DNA of 64,000 nt, taken from positions 1 through 64,000 of the forward strand of contig NZ_SSXC01000003.1 in assembly GCF_021699055.1 (NCBI RefSeq), given 5' to 3'. Below, piece after piece: positions 8,430 through 16,651 of the stretch. Position numbers and translations under genes: made by a program. A model generated the notes under the pieces. The model ran no database searches. It was given only the letters and a program-made list of their open reading frames with translations, and was not told the DNA's origin. The DNA comes from Blastococcus sp. MG754426 (GTDB lineage: Bacteria > Actinomycetota > Actinomycetes > Mycobacteriales > Geodermatophilaceae). The first letter of the stretch is position 1; every line of letters starts with the position of its first letter.

Positions 8430-9127
8430 CCGCCCGCGGGGAGGCGGGCCCCCCGGTGGCGGTCGTCGTCCCCGTGCACGGCAACGAGGCGACCCTCGTC
8501 GAGCTCGCGGACCGGCTCGGTGCGGCGCTCGCCGGCCGGCCGTGGCGGCTGCGGCTGGTCGTCGACGCCTCGCCCGACGCCAGCGCCGCCGTGGCGCGCT
8601 CCCTCGCCGCCGCGGACGCCCGGATCGCCGTCACCGAGCTCGCGGTGAACGTCGGGCAGCACGCGGCCCTGGCGCACGGGCTCGCCGAGGAGGCCGCCGC
8701 TGACGTCTGGGTCTGCCTGGACGCCGACCTCCAGGACCCGCCGGAGGCGGTGCCGCTGCTGCTCGACCGGCTCGCGGCCGGGGACGTGGCGGCGGTCTTC
8801 GCCGGGCGGCGCGGCCGCTACGAGTCGCCGCTGCGGCGGCTCACCGGCACGCTCCACCGGCGCGTGGCGGGCAGGCTGACCGGCCTTCCACCGGACGCGG
8901 GCGCCTTCCTGGCCATGGGCCCGGCCGTGCGCGCCGCCGTCGTCACCGCCGTCCGCGAGCAGGGGGCGCCGAGCGTGGTCCTCGCCGTCGGTCGCGCGGG
9001 CCGGCCGGTCGCGAGCGTGCCTGTCGTCCGGGACCGGCGGCCGGTGGGCCGGTCGGCCTGGACCGCCCGTGCCCGGCTGCGGCAGTCGCTGGGATCGCTG
9101 GCCTGGGCGGTGCGGGCCCGCCGCTGA
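8426..9127 (+). CDS. family 2 glycosyltransferase (DPM1/ArnC-like, soluble)
   Basis: 233 residues with a GT-A fold: V-V-V-P-V-H-G-N near the N-terminus and the D-A-D-L-Q-D-P-P motif characteristic of polyprenyl-phosphate mannose/glucose synthases of the GT2 family. It lacks the C-terminal membrane helices of ArnC/GtrB proteins, so it is probably a peripheral membrane enzyme. The GTG start overlaps the epimerase stop (GTGA). As third gene of the iron-box operon, it suggests that a sugar made or modified by the upstream enzymes is transferred to a lipid or other acceptor. Confidence 0.87.
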   Translation: MTARGEAGPPVAVVVPVHGNEATLVELADRLGAALAGRPWRLRLVVDASPDASAAVARSLAAADARIAVTELAVNVGQHAALAHGLAEEAAADVWVCLDADLQDPPEAVPLLLDRLAAGDVAAVFAGRRGRYESPLRRLTGTLHRRVAGRLTGLPPDAGAFLAMGPAVRAAVVTAVREQGAPSVVLAVGRAGRPVASVPVVRDRRPVGRSAWTARARLRQSLGSLAWAVRARR

Positions 9128-9138
9128 CGCCGAGGCGT

Positions 9139-10593
9139 TCAGCGGGTCCAGAGCTGCAGGACCAGGTGGGTCCTGGTCGCGGGGAAGTCGTACTGCTCGG
9201 CCATGCGCAGGCCCGCCGCGCGGAGGATGCCGTCGTCGTCGGTGGGCTCGGGCTCGCCGTCGATCAGGCGGCGGACGAGCCACACCCGCTCGGCGTCGGC
9301 CGGCGCGTCCTCCGGCGGCAGGACGACGTCCGGGCGGAGCCGGGGGGCGAGGCCGCGGACGTAGTGGTCCAGGCCGGTCGCCGACCGCTGGTCGGCGGCG
9401 ACGACCGGCTCGCCCGGTGCGTGCACCTGCGCCAGCACCGCGACCAGGTCGTCGGCCCGTTCCCGCGGGCCGCGGTCGGCCAGCGGGGCGGAGGCGAGGA
9501 GGGCGCAGGCCAGCAGCAGCGCGCTCACCGGCACCCGGGCCGGCCGCGGCAGCGACATCGCGCCGGCCGCCGCCAGCACTCCCAGCCCGAGCAGCCCGAC
9601 CAGCAGGTAGCGGGGGTGGTAGACCGGCCGCGCCAGCTCCGCGACCAGCAGCAGGGCCAGCGGGACCAGCAGCCAGCAGGCCCCCACCACCCGCGCACCG
9701 GTGGCCCGGACGGCGCCGACCACGGCCAGCCCCGCTGCCAGGTACAGCAGCGGGTTGCTGCCGCCGGCCCACGCCTCGGCGGCCCGCAGGAGGAACTCCC
9801 CGTCGGTGTCGGTCAGGTGCTCGGCGTTGCGCGCGCCGGTGCCGTTGAGCACGGCCAGGGTCACGAAGCCGACCGCGGGAAGGGTGGCCAGCGCGCCGGT
9901 GAGCACGACCGGCACCGCCCGCCGGCGGCGCAGCACCGCGGCTGCGACGACGAACGCGGCGAGCACCGTGACCGCGTACCAGTGGGCCAGGCCCATCCCG
10001 GCGCCGGCGAGCCCGAACAGCAGCAGTCCGCGAGGTGGCTCCTGCAGCCAGCGCACCAGCCCCAGGAGCGCGCCCCCGGTGGCGAGGACGGCGAGCCCGT
10101 AGCTGCGTGCCTCGACCGAGTGCTCGAGCAGCAGCGGGCTGGCCGCGAGCACCAGGCCCGCCAGCACCCCGGTGGCCCGGCCCGCCAGGCGGGTGAGGGT
10201 CCGGGTGATCAGCGCGAGGCCGCCGGCCGTCGCCAGGAGGGAGAGGACGCGGAGGGAGGTGTCCCCGCCGAGGCCCGGCAGGGACACCCACAGGTGCGTG
10301 ACCAGGTAGTACGGGGCGTTGTAGGACGGCGGCACCCCGGCCAGGTAGCTGGCGGTGCCCTCGCCGGTGGCGATCGCGGTCAGGATGTCGCCCAGCGGCA
10401 GGCGGGCCACCTCGGCGGTGAATAACTCGTCGAACCACAGCCCGTGGCCGGGGAGCAGCAGCCAGCCGCCGAGCAGCCCGATGAGCGCCGCGGGCAGGAG
10501 CTCCACCGGCGACCAGCGGACCGGCGCCACGGGAGCCCGGTCGCGGCCGCCCGTGGTCCGGGCCGCCGCGGTCGCCTCGGTCGCCGTGCTCAC
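9139..10593 (-). CDS. GT39-type membrane glycosyltransferase (PMT/ArnT-like)
   Basis: 484 residues with many hydrophobic segments and the GT-C fold. The first extracytoplasmic loop carries W-F-D-E (D55-E56), the catalytic acidic motif of PMT/ArnT-like transferases that use polyprenyl-phosphate sugars. Soluble residues after the last helix (about 390-484) form a small extracytoplasmic domain. The GTG start overlaps the stop of the acetyltransferase gene by 4 bp. It converges with the GT2 gene ending at 9127, whose DPM1-like enzyme could supply its lipid-linked donor; that link is inference. Confidence 0.87.
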   Translation of the reverse strand: MSTATEATAAARTTGGRDRAPVAPVRWSPVELLPAALIGLLGGWLLLPGHGLWFDELFTAEVARLPLGDILTAIATGEGTASYLAGVPPSYNAPYYLVTHLWVSLPGLGGDTSLRVLSLLATAGGLALITRTLTRLAGRATGVLAGLVLAASPLLLEHSVEARSYGLAVLATGGALLGLVRWLQEPPRGLLLFGLAGAGMGLAHWYAVTVLAAFVVAAAVLRRRRAVPVVLTGALATLPAVGFVTLAVLNGTGARNAEHLTDTDGEFLLRAAEAWAGGSNPLLYLAAGLAVVGAVRATGARVVGACWLLVPLALLLVAELARPVYHPRYLLVGLLGLGVLAAAGAMSLPRPARVPVSALLLACALLASAPLADRGPRERADDLVAVLAQVHAPGEPVVAADQRSATGLDHYVRGLAPRLRPDVVLPPEDAPADAERVWLVRRLIDGEPEPTDDDGILRAAGLRMAEQYDFPATRTHLVLQLWTR

Positions 10594-11102
10594 CCCAGCA
10601 GGTTAGGCGACCCTTCGTCGGCACCCGGGGACGACGCCGTCACGCGGCCGGCCTCGCGCCGCATCGGGACGTGCGGGATGCCGTCCTCCAGGTAACCCGG
10701 CCCGCTCCGGCGGAAGCCGAAGCGGCCGTACCACTCCTCGAGGTGGGCCTGCGCCCCCATCGTCAGCGGCCCGTCGCCGTAGCTGGCCACCGCGGCCTCG
10801 ATGAGCCGCCCGGCGAGCCCACGCCCGCGGGCCCCCGCGGCGGTGGAGACCCGGCCGACGGCCCGGGTCGCGCCGTCGTCCAGCACGCGGATGGTCGCAA
10901 GCACCTCGCCGTCCTGCTCGAACCAGAGGTGCTCGGTGGTGGGTTCGACGTCCCGGCCGTCCAGCTCCGGGTAGGGGCACTCCTGCTCCACCACGAAGAC
11001 GTCGACGCGCAGCCGGCACAGGGCGTAGACCTCGAAGGGCGACAGATCGGCGAACCGGGCGCGGCGCAGCACGGGTTCGGGGGCGGTCCCGGCGGAGGTC
11101 AT
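10590..11102 (-). CDS. ElaA-like GNAT acetyltransferase
   Basis: 170 residues. The N-terminal half resembles ElaA (L-C-R-L-R-V-D-V-F-V-V-E-Q then C-P-Y-x-E-L-D-G). The acetyl-CoA loop appears as A-A-G-A-R-G-R-G-L-A-G-R-L, the GNAT motif A. It transfers acetyl groups to an unknown small-molecule or protein substrate in the cytosol. The ATG at 11102 fits the family N-terminus; the frame stays open further upstream without a convincing start or RBS. It is translationally coupled (ATG/GTG overlap of 4 bp) to the GT39-type transferase. Confidence 0.84.
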   Translation of the reverse strand: MTSAGTAPEPVLRRARFADLSPFEVYALCRLRVDVFVVEQECPYPELDGRDVEPTTEHLWFEQDGEVLATIRVLDDGATRAVGRVSTAAGARGRGLAGRLIEAAVASYGDGPLTMGAQAHLEEWYGRFGFRRSGPGYLEDGIPHVPMRREAGRVTASSPGADEGSPNLLG

Positions 11103-11208
11103 GCAGCAGTTGTAGCCGGGGGAGGCCGCCGCACCGGCGCGCGGGGGTCGGGCGGGGGAAACTCCGGGCACCGGGGAGTGGGGCACGGCCGCGGGGTAGG
11201 GGCAGGGC

Positions 11209-11478
11209 ATGTCGATGATGGACCCCCTGGACCCCTTCTCCGGCCGCGAGGCCGACGACGGCATCCCCGCCGCCGACCCCGGTGCGGGTGCGCCGCCGAC
11301 CGCCGAGGGCTTCGGCGAGCCGGGTGGGGCGCCCGATCCGCCGGAGGAGACCGCCGGAACGCCGGCGGACCCCGCCGGATCGCCCGTGGACGTCGCCGGT
11401 CAGGACGCCGGCTCCGCCGACGACCCGGGCTTCCGGACGCCGGACCCGCACGACGTGGGCCCCACGACGGAGAACTGA
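11209..11478 (+). CDS. small acidic disordered protein
   Basis: 89 residues, rich in Asp, Glu, Pro, Gly and Ala, without hydrophobic core or cysteines, so probably intrinsically disordered. The ATG has GGGGCAGGGC upstream, a weak RBS. Codon third positions are GC-biased as in neighbouring real genes, which supports coding. I recognise no family. It stands alone between a divergent acetyltransferase gene and a repeat-bearing intergenic region. Confidence 0.5.
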   Translation: MSMMDPLDPFSGREADDGIPAADPGAGAPPTAEGFGEPGGAPDPPEETAGTPADPAGSPVDVAGQDAGSADDPGFRTPDPHDVGPTTEN

Positions 11479-11935
11479 GCGGCCCCGGGCCGTCAGCCGC
11501 TCACCGCGGCGACGGCCCGGTCCACCAGCTGGACGTGGCCCACCGCCCGGAAGGTGGCGCCCGCCAGGACGGGCCCGCCCACGGTCACCGCGACCGAGCT
11601 GACCGGGTGCCGGCGCGCGTGCTGCCACGCCTCCTGCGCCCTGCATCCGAAGCTGGTGGAGGAGCGGCGGGCCCGGGCGAACTCGGTCGACCACGGGCCG
11701 CTGCGCGCAGCGCGGTGCCGTGTGCCGCAGCGGGGCGGAGCCGCTGATCACTTGTGCGAGTAGCGCTGTGCCCAGGCTGCCTGGCTCGCGTTGTGCCCAC
11801 CCCGGCGGGGCAGAGCGCGACTACCCGGGGGCACAGAGGCAGAGCGTGCCGGGGCAGGTGCTGCGCCCCGGCGCCGACAGCCTGCCGAGCCCCGCAGGTG
11901 CGCCGGCACCGGGACGGACTCCGCCGTCGCGGCGA
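11479..11935. other. 457-bp intergenic region with repeat hairpin
   Basis: No gene is supported here. The minus strand holds an open frame of about 84 codons ending at 11492, with no plausible start codon in its first half, so it may be a decayed gene end. The right half contains one locus of a dispersed hairpin repeat (around 11759-11824) also found near 19.76 and 27.65 kb. It separates two convergent genes, so the repeat may act as terminator. Confidence 0.5.
11759..11824. repeat. dispersed hairpin repeat, locus 1 (diverged)
   Basis: A left half-unit AGTAGCGCTGTGCCC (11759-11773) is followed by a second unit whose arms TCGCGTTGTGCCC and GGGCAGAGCGCGA can pair, ending in CTAC at 11824. The sequence shares its arms with the copies at 19759, 27652 and 27719. 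A further related piece, GCAGAGCGTGCCGGGGCAG, begins near 11840 and recurs almost unchanged beside locus 2. Confidence 0.6.
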
Positions 11936-12205
11936 TCAGGTTCCGTAGCGTGCGGCGGACCGGGCGCGCGCCTTGGTGGCCTCCACCTCCCGGTCCTTCG
12001 GCGGCGCGGTCGTGACCAGGGCGTCGAGCAGCCGGGCGGAGGCGGCGGCCACCTCGGCGACGGCCTGCTCGAACACCTCGGCGTACGCCCGGGACGGCTT
12101 GGTGGTGCCGCTGATCTTGCGCACGTACTGCAGGGCCGCGGCGTGGATCTCCTCATCGGCGGCCGGTGGTGCGAAGTTGGCCAGCGGGCGGATGTTCCGG
12201 CACAT
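11936..12205 (-). CDS. DUF2277 domain protein
   Basis: 89 residues matching DUF2277 over its full length. It opens M-C-R-N-I-R, contains F-x-P-P-A-x-D-E-E-I and A-A-L-Q-Y-V-R-K-I-S-G, and ends with T-A-P-P-x-D-R-E-V-E-A-x-K-A-R-A-R. The family is short, soluble, widely conserved and uncharacterised. The start is fixed by the conserved N-terminus. It is divergent from the NYN-domain gene, with a 76-bp shared promoter region. Confidence 0.92.
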   Translation of the reverse strand: MCRNIRPLANFAPPAADEEIHAAALQYVRKISGTTKPSRAYAEVFEQAVAEVAAASARLLDALVTTAPPKDREVEATKARARSAARYGT

Positions 12206-12281
12206 GCGGGGCAGCGTAGGGGCGGATCCGTCCGGCGGGGCGGGCGCGGCGCACGCTCCTGGGGGAGCGGAGGAGGACGCG

Positions 12282-12683
12282 GTGGCGGTGCTGCTGGTGG
12301 ACGTGGCCAACGTGGTCGGCGCACGCCCCGACGGCTGGTGGCGGGACCGTGCCGGGGCGGCCACCCGGCTGCTGGACCGGCTGGCCGGCCTCGCGGGCAG
12401 CACGGTGCCCGGCCCCGACGGGCAGGAGCTGCCCGGCACCCGGGTGATCGCCGTCGTCGAGGGCCGGGCCCGGGACGTGCCGGCGCCCGACGGGGTGGCG
12501 GTGGTGCGCGCGCCCGGCAGCGGGGACGACGCCCTCGCCGCGACCGCCGCCGAGCTCGCGGGAGCCGGTGAGGAGGTGCTCGTGGTGACCGCCGACCGGG
12601 GGCTGCGTGCCCGGCTGCCCGGCGGCATCGCCGTGACCGGGCCGGGCTGGCTGCTGGCCGAACTGGACCGGCGCACCGCATGA
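12282..12683 (+). CDS. small NYN/PIN-like predicted nuclease
   Basis: 133 residues from a GTG preceded by GGAGGAGG. The first strand L-L-V-D-V-A-N-V-V-G with Asp7, then A-R-P-D-G-W-W-R-D, resembles actinobacterial proteins annotated as NYN (Nedd4-BP1/YacP nuclease-like) domains. A central G-S-G-D-D-A-L segment supplies further acidic residues, and T-A-D-R-G-L-R forms a late acidic site. A metal-dependent RNase role is an inference from the family. It stands 81 bp upstream of the SDR gene, with a hairpin between. Confidence 0.72.
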   Translation: MAVLLVDVANVVGARPDGWWRDRAGAATRLLDRLAGLAGSTVPGPDGQELPGTRVIAVVEGRARDVPAPDGVAVVRAPGSGDDALAATAAELAGAGEEVLVVTADRGLRARLPGGIAVTGPGWLLAELDRRTA

Positions 12684-12703
12684 CCGCGGGGTCGGTCGGG
12701 TAG

Positions 12704-12721
12704 CCGGTTGCGGACAACCGG
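12704..12721. promoter_or_regulatory. small hairpin/palindrome between NYN and SDR genes
   Basis: CCGGTTG-CGGA-CAACCGG, a perfect 7-bp inverted repeat starting 21 bp after the NYN-gene stop and ending 44 bp before the SDR start. It could be a short terminator or an operator; the sequence does not decide. Confidence 0.35.
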
Positions 12722-12764
12722 TGTCCTCGGGCACCGGCCGCCGCCGCAGCGAGGAGCACCCCCC

Positions 12765-13664
12765 GTGCCGATCCCCGACCCCAGCGGGTCACCCCTCACC
12801 GTGCTGATCACCGGCGCGTCCAGCGGCATCGGCCGGGCGACGGCGCTGCGGCTGGCCGGCCGCGGCGCGAACCTGGTGCTGGTCGCCCGCGGCCGGTCGG
12901 CGCTGGAGGAGACCGCCGAGGAGCTGCGCGCCGCCGGTGCCGCGGCCGTGACGGTCTGCCCGGCCGACGTCCTCGACGAGGAGGGGATCGCCGCGGTCGT
13001 CGCCGCCGCGGTGCGCGAGTTCGGCCGCCTCGACGTCGTCGTGCACTCCGCCCAGGTGATGGCCTACGGCCGGATCGAGGACGTCCCCAAGGAGGTGTAC
13101 GAGCGCGTCGTCGACACCTCGCTGCACGGCACCGCGACGCTGGCCCGGCACGTCCTGCCGGTCTTCCGCCGGCAGCGCGGCGGTCACCTGGTGATCGTCA
13201 ACTCGCTGCTGGGCACCGTGACGACTCCCGTGCTGGGCAGCTACGCCGTCGCCAAGTGGGGTCAGCTGGCGCTGGCCCGGGTGCTGCAGCAGGAGACCCG
13301 GGACGAGCCGGGGATCTCCGTCTCCGTGGTGCACCCGGGCGGTGTCAACACGCCGATCTACTACCAGGGGGCCTCGTACGCCGGCTCGACCGGCCGCCCG
13401 CCCCCGCCGGTCTACTCCGCGGCGCGGGTGGCCCGCCGGGTGCTCGCCACGGTGGACCGCCCGCGCCGGGCCGTGCAGGCCGGCGCGTTCAACCACGTCG
13501 TCACGGCGGGGTTCCGGTTGCTGCCCGGGCTCTACGACCGGCTCGTCGAGCCGCTGCTGCGCACCTTCGCCCTGGCCGGGGACGACGCGCCGCCCACCGA
13601 GGGCAACGTGTTCCGGTCGCGGCCCGAGGGCAACGCCGTCGAGGGGCGCTGGCGCAGCATCTGA
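12765..13664 (+). CDS. classical SDR family oxidoreductase
   Basis: 299 residues from a GTG with GAGGAG upstream. The cofactor motif T-G-A-S-S-G-I-G is near residues 14-21, the catalytic region has a Ser followed by Y-A-V-A-K, and an N-x-L-x-x-x-x region precedes it. An Arg after the first strand of the Rossmann fold suggests NADP(H) preference. The C-terminal 70 residues extend the core, as in DltE/SDR7-like dehydrogenases. Substrate unknown. It may be independent of the ethanolamine operon 111 bp downstream. Confidence 0.92.
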   Translation: MPIPDPSGSPLTVLITGASSGIGRATALRLAGRGANLVLVARGRSALEETAEELRAAGAAAVTVCPADVLDEEGIAAVVAAAVREFGRLDVVVHSAQVMAYGRIEDVPKEVYERVVDTSLHGTATLARHVLPVFRRQRGGHLVIVNSLLGTVTTPVLGSYAVAKWGQLALARVLQQETRDEPGISVSVVHPGGVNTPIYYQGASYAGSTGRPPPPVYSAARVARRVLATVDRPRRAVQAGAFNHVVTAGFRLLPGLYDRLVEPLLRTFALAGDDAPPTEGNVFRSRPEGNAVEGRWRSI

Positions 13665-13675
13665 GGCGGGCGTGT

Positions 13676-13688
13676 GAACAGCCTGTTC
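13676..13688. promoter_or_regulatory. palindrome upstream of ethanolamine operon
   Basis: GAACAG-C-CTGTTC, a perfect 6-bp inverted repeat around one central base, 87 bp before the ATG of the permease gene. It is a candidate operator for an unidentified regulator of the permease-eutB-eutC operon. No regulator gene lies next to it. Confidence 0.4.
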
Positions 13689-13775
13689 CGTCCCGTCGCA
13701 GGGCATTGCCCCGGCGACGGCGCCGGGCCAGGCTGACCCCACCCGACCTGCGGGGGCTCACCCGGAGGCCGGCCC

Positions 13776-15239
13776 ATGACCGCGGAACCGCAGGAACACC
13801 ACCCCCGGCCGGTCGCCCGGCACGGCGTGGAGGCCGAGACGGTGGAGGCCGGCTACCACCAGAAGCGGCAGCTGCGCACCGGCACCGCCGGCTGGGTGCT
13901 GCTGGCCGGTCTCGGCGTCGCCGCGGTCATCTCCGGGGACTACGCGGGCTGGAACTTCGGCCTGGCCGAGGGCGGTTTCGGCGGCTTGCTCATCGCCGTA
14001 ATCCTCATGGCGGTCATGTACTCGGCCATGGTGCTCGGGCTCGCCGAGCTCGGCTCCGCCCTGCCGACGGCGGGCGGTGGCTACACCTTCGCCCGCCGGG
14101 CGCTGGGCCCCTGGGGCGGGTACGCCACCGGGGTCGCGGTGCTCATCGAGTACGCCATCGCGCCCGCCGCGATCGCCACCTTCATCGGTGCCTACGTGGA
14201 GTCGCTCGGGCTCTTCGGCATCACCGACGGCTGGTGGGTGTACCTGGCGGTGTACGCGCTGTTCATCGGCATCCACCTCATGGGCGTCGGCGAGGCGCTC
14301 TCGGTCATGCTGGTCATCGCGGGCATCGCCGTCGCCGGCCTGGTCGTGTACCTGGTGGGGGCGGTCCCGGCGTTCGACTCGGCGAACCTGCTCGACATCG
14401 CACCCACCGACGCCGCCGGCGCCTCGGACTTCCTGCCGTTCGGGCTGATGGGCATCTGGGCGGCGTTCCCGTTCGCCATCTGGTTCTTCCTGGCGGTCGA
14501 GTGCGTGCCGCTGGCCGCCGAGGAGGCCCGCGACCCCGCCCGGGCCATGCCGCGCGGCATCGTCGCGGCCATGGGCCTGCTGCTGGTGCTGGCGCTGCTC
14601 ATGCTGGTCTTCACCGCGGGCGCCGGGGGCTCGGCGGCCATGTCGGCCAGCGGGAACCCGCCCGTGGAGGCGCTGGAGGTGGCCGGGTCGCCCTCGGCGC
14701 TGGTCACGGTGGTGAACTACGCCGGGCTCTTCGGCCTGGTGGCCAGCTTCTTCTCGATCATCTACGCCTACTCGCGGCAGACCTTCGCGCTCTCCCGCGC
14801 CGGGTACCTGCCGCGGGCGCTGTCGGTGACCAACGGCCGCAAGGCCCCGGTGCTGGCGCTGCTGGTGCCCGGCGCGATCGGCTTCGTCCTGTCGCTGACC
14901 GGGCAGGGCGCGATGCTGCTGAACATGGCCGTCTTCGGGGCCACCGTCTCCTACGTGCTGATGATGGTCAGCCACATCGTGCTGCGCCGCCGCGAGCCCG
15001 ACCTGCCCCGCCCGTACCGGACGCCGGGCGGCACGGCGACGACCGGCGTCGCGCTGGTGCTGGCCGCCGCGGCCGTCGTCGCCACCTTCCTGGTCGACGA
15101 GGTCGCTGCGCTGTGGACGCTCGGCGCCTACGCGCTCTTCCTCGGCTACTTCGCCGTCTACAGCCGCCACCACCTGGTGGCCTCGGCACCCGAGGAGGAG
15201 TTCGAGCTGCTCGCCGCGGCCGAGGAGGAGGTGCGATGA
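13776..15239 (+). CDS. APC-family ethanolamine permease
   Basis: 487 residues, about twelve membrane helices, amino acid-polyamine-organocation superfamily. The start of the membrane part (G-D-Y-A-G-W-N-F-G-L-A-E-G-G-F-G) and the C-terminal E-E-E-F-E-L-L match ethanolamine permeases rather than general amino acid transporters. RBS GGAGG precedes the ATG. The ATGA overlap with eutB strongly supports ethanolamine as substrate: the permease feeds the lyase directly. Cytoplasmic N- and C-termini are expected. Confidence 0.9.
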   Translation: MTAEPQEHHPRPVARHGVEAETVEAGYHQKRQLRTGTAGWVLLAGLGVAAVISGDYAGWNFGLAEGGFGGLLIAVILMAVMYSAMVLGLAELGSALPTAGGGYTFARRALGPWGGYATGVAVLIEYAIAPAAIATFIGAYVESLGLFGITDGWWVYLAVYALFIGIHLMGVGEALSVMLVIAGIAVAGLVVYLVGAVPAFDSANLLDIAPTDAAGASDFLPFGLMGIWAAFPFAIWFFLAVECVPLAAEEARDPARAMPRGIVAAMGLLLVLALLMLVFTAGAGGSAAMSASGNPPVEALEVAGSPSALVTVVNYAGLFGLVASFFSIIYAYSRQTFALSRAGYLPRALSVTNGRKAPVLALLVPGAIGFVLSLTGQGAMLLNMAVFGATVSYVLMMVSHIVLRRREPDLPRPYRTPGGTATTGVALVLAAAAVVATFLVDEVAALWTLGAYALFLGYFAVYSRHHLVASAPEEEFELLAAAEEEVR

Positions 15240-16651
15240 CCGTGCGGCGCACCACGCTCGGCGGGCGCACCTACGAGTTCGCCTCGCTGTCGGACCTGCT
15301 GGCCAAGGCGACGCCGGCCCGCTCCGGTGACGTGCTGGCCGGGTGCGCGGCGGAGTCGGCGGCGCAGCGGGTCGCCGCGCAGGTGGTGCTCGCCGACCTG
15401 CCGCTGGCGACCTTCCTGGAGGAGCAGGTGGTCGGCTACGAGGAGGACGACGTCACCCGGCTGATCCTCGACACGCACGACCCGGTCGCGTTCGCGCCGG
15501 TGGCCGGGCTCACCGTGGGGGAGTTCCGCGACGAGCTGCTCACCTGGGCCGCCGAGGGCGACGAGACCTCGATCAGCGCGCTGGCCCGCGGCCTGACCCC
15601 GGAGATGGTGGCGGCCACCTCGAAGCTCATGCGCAACGCCGACCTGGTGGCGGTCGGGCGGCGGGCGCGGGTGGTGACGGGCCTGCGCAGCACGCTCGGC
15701 CTGCCCGGGCGGCTGGCCTCCCGGCTGCAGCCCAACCACCCGACGGACGACCCGGTCGGGGTGACGGCGTCCATCGTCGACGGGCTGCTCCAGGGGTCCG
15801 GGGACGCGGTCATCGGCATCAACCCGGCCACCGACTCCCCGGCGCGCACGGTCGCCCTGCTGGAGCTCGTCGACGCCGTGATCCGCCGCTACGAGATCCC
15901 CACCCAGTCCTGCGTGCTCGCGCACGTGACCACCACCCTCCGCGCACTGGAGCAGGGCGCGCCGGTGGACCTGGTGTTCCAGTCGGTGGCCGGCACGCAG
16001 GCGGCCAACCGCGGCTTCGGCGTGACGCTGGACCTGCTCGCCGAGGCGCGGGCGGGCGCGCTGGAGCTCGGCCGGGGCACCGTCGGGCGCAACGTCACCT
16101 ACTTCGAGACCGGGCAGGGGTCGGCGCTGTCGGCCGACGCGCACCGCGGGGTGGACGGGCGGCCGGTGGACCAGCAGACGCTCGAGTGCCGCGCCTACGC
16201 GGTGGCCCGGCACTTCGAGCCGCTGCTCGTGAACACGGTCGTGGGGTTCATCGGGCCGGAGTACCTGTACGACGGGAAGCAGGTGGTGCGAGCGGGGCTG
16301 GAGGACCACTTCTGCGGCAAGCTGCTCGGCCTGCCCATGGGCGTGGACGTCTGCTACACCAACCACGCGGAGGTCGACGCCGACGACACCGACACCCTGA
16401 CCCTGCTGCTGGGGGCGGCCGGCTGCTCGTTCGTCATCGCCGTCCCGGGGTCGGACGACGTGATGCTGCACTACCAGTCGCTGTCGTTCTCCGACGTCCT
16501 CACCGCCCGGCGGGTGCTGGGCCTGCGCCCGGCACCGGAGTTCGAGGCGTGGCTGGCGCGGATGGACCTGCTGGACGCCGACGGGCGGGTGCGCACGCTG
16601 ACCGCCGACGCGCCGGCGGCCAGGGCGCTGCTCGCGGCGGCCCGGCCGTGA
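15236..16651 (+). CDS. eutB: ethanolamine ammonia-lyase large subunit
   Basis: 471 residues, close to the usual EutB length of about 450-470. It forms the TIM-barrel catalytic subunit that, with EutC and adenosylcobalamin, converts ethanolamine to acetaldehyde and ammonia. Family-specific stretches are clear: G-I-N-P-A-T-D-S, F-Q-S-V-A-G-T-Q-A-A-N-R-G-F-G, Y-F-E-T-G-Q-G-S, and C-Y-T-N-H-A-E-V-D near the C-terminus. It overlaps the permease gene by ATGA and eutC by GTGA, so all three are translationally coupled. No microcompartment shell gene is nearby. Confidence 0.97.
   Translation: MTVRRTTLGGRTYEFASLSDLLAKATPARSGDVLAGCAAESAAQRVAAQVVLADLPLATFLEEQVVGYEEDDVTRLILDTHDPVAFAPVAGLTVGEFRDELLTWAAEGDETSISALARGLTPEMVAATSKLMRNADLVAVGRRARVVTGLRSTLGLPGRLASRLQPNHPTDDPVGVTASIVDGLLQGSGDAVIGINPATDSPARTVALLELVDAVIRRYEIPTQSCVLAHVTTTLRALEQGAPVDLVFQSVAGTQAANRGFGVTLDLLAEARAGALELGRGTVGRNVTYFETGQGSALSADAHRGVDGRPVDQQTLECRAYAVARHFEPLLVNTVVGFIGPEYLYDGKQVVRAGLEDHFCGKLLGLPMGVDVCYTNHAEVDADDTDTLTLLLGAAGCSFVIAVPGSDDVMLHYQSLSFSDVLTARRVLGLRPAPEFEAWLARMDLLDADGRVRTLTADAPAARALLAAARP

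Noticed and set aside
10598-10616. A third iron-box-like sequence upstream of the GT39-type gene
   Set aside because: Only 13 of 19 positions match, it lies inside the acetyltransferase coding end and 5 bp from the GT39-type start, and a match this weak is expected a few times by chance in 64 kb.
7532-10624. A very long open frame on the minus strand (about 1030 codons) across the epimerase and glycosyltransferase genes
   Set aside because: It is Arg/Gly/Pro-rich, lacks any domain, and lies opposite genes with clear motifs. Long antisense frames are expected in DNA this GC-rich.
11492-11745. Minus-strand open frame of about 84 codons in the 11.5-11.75 kb gap
   Set aside because: No start codon in the first part of the frame, no RBS and no recognisable family. 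At best a decayed gene end.
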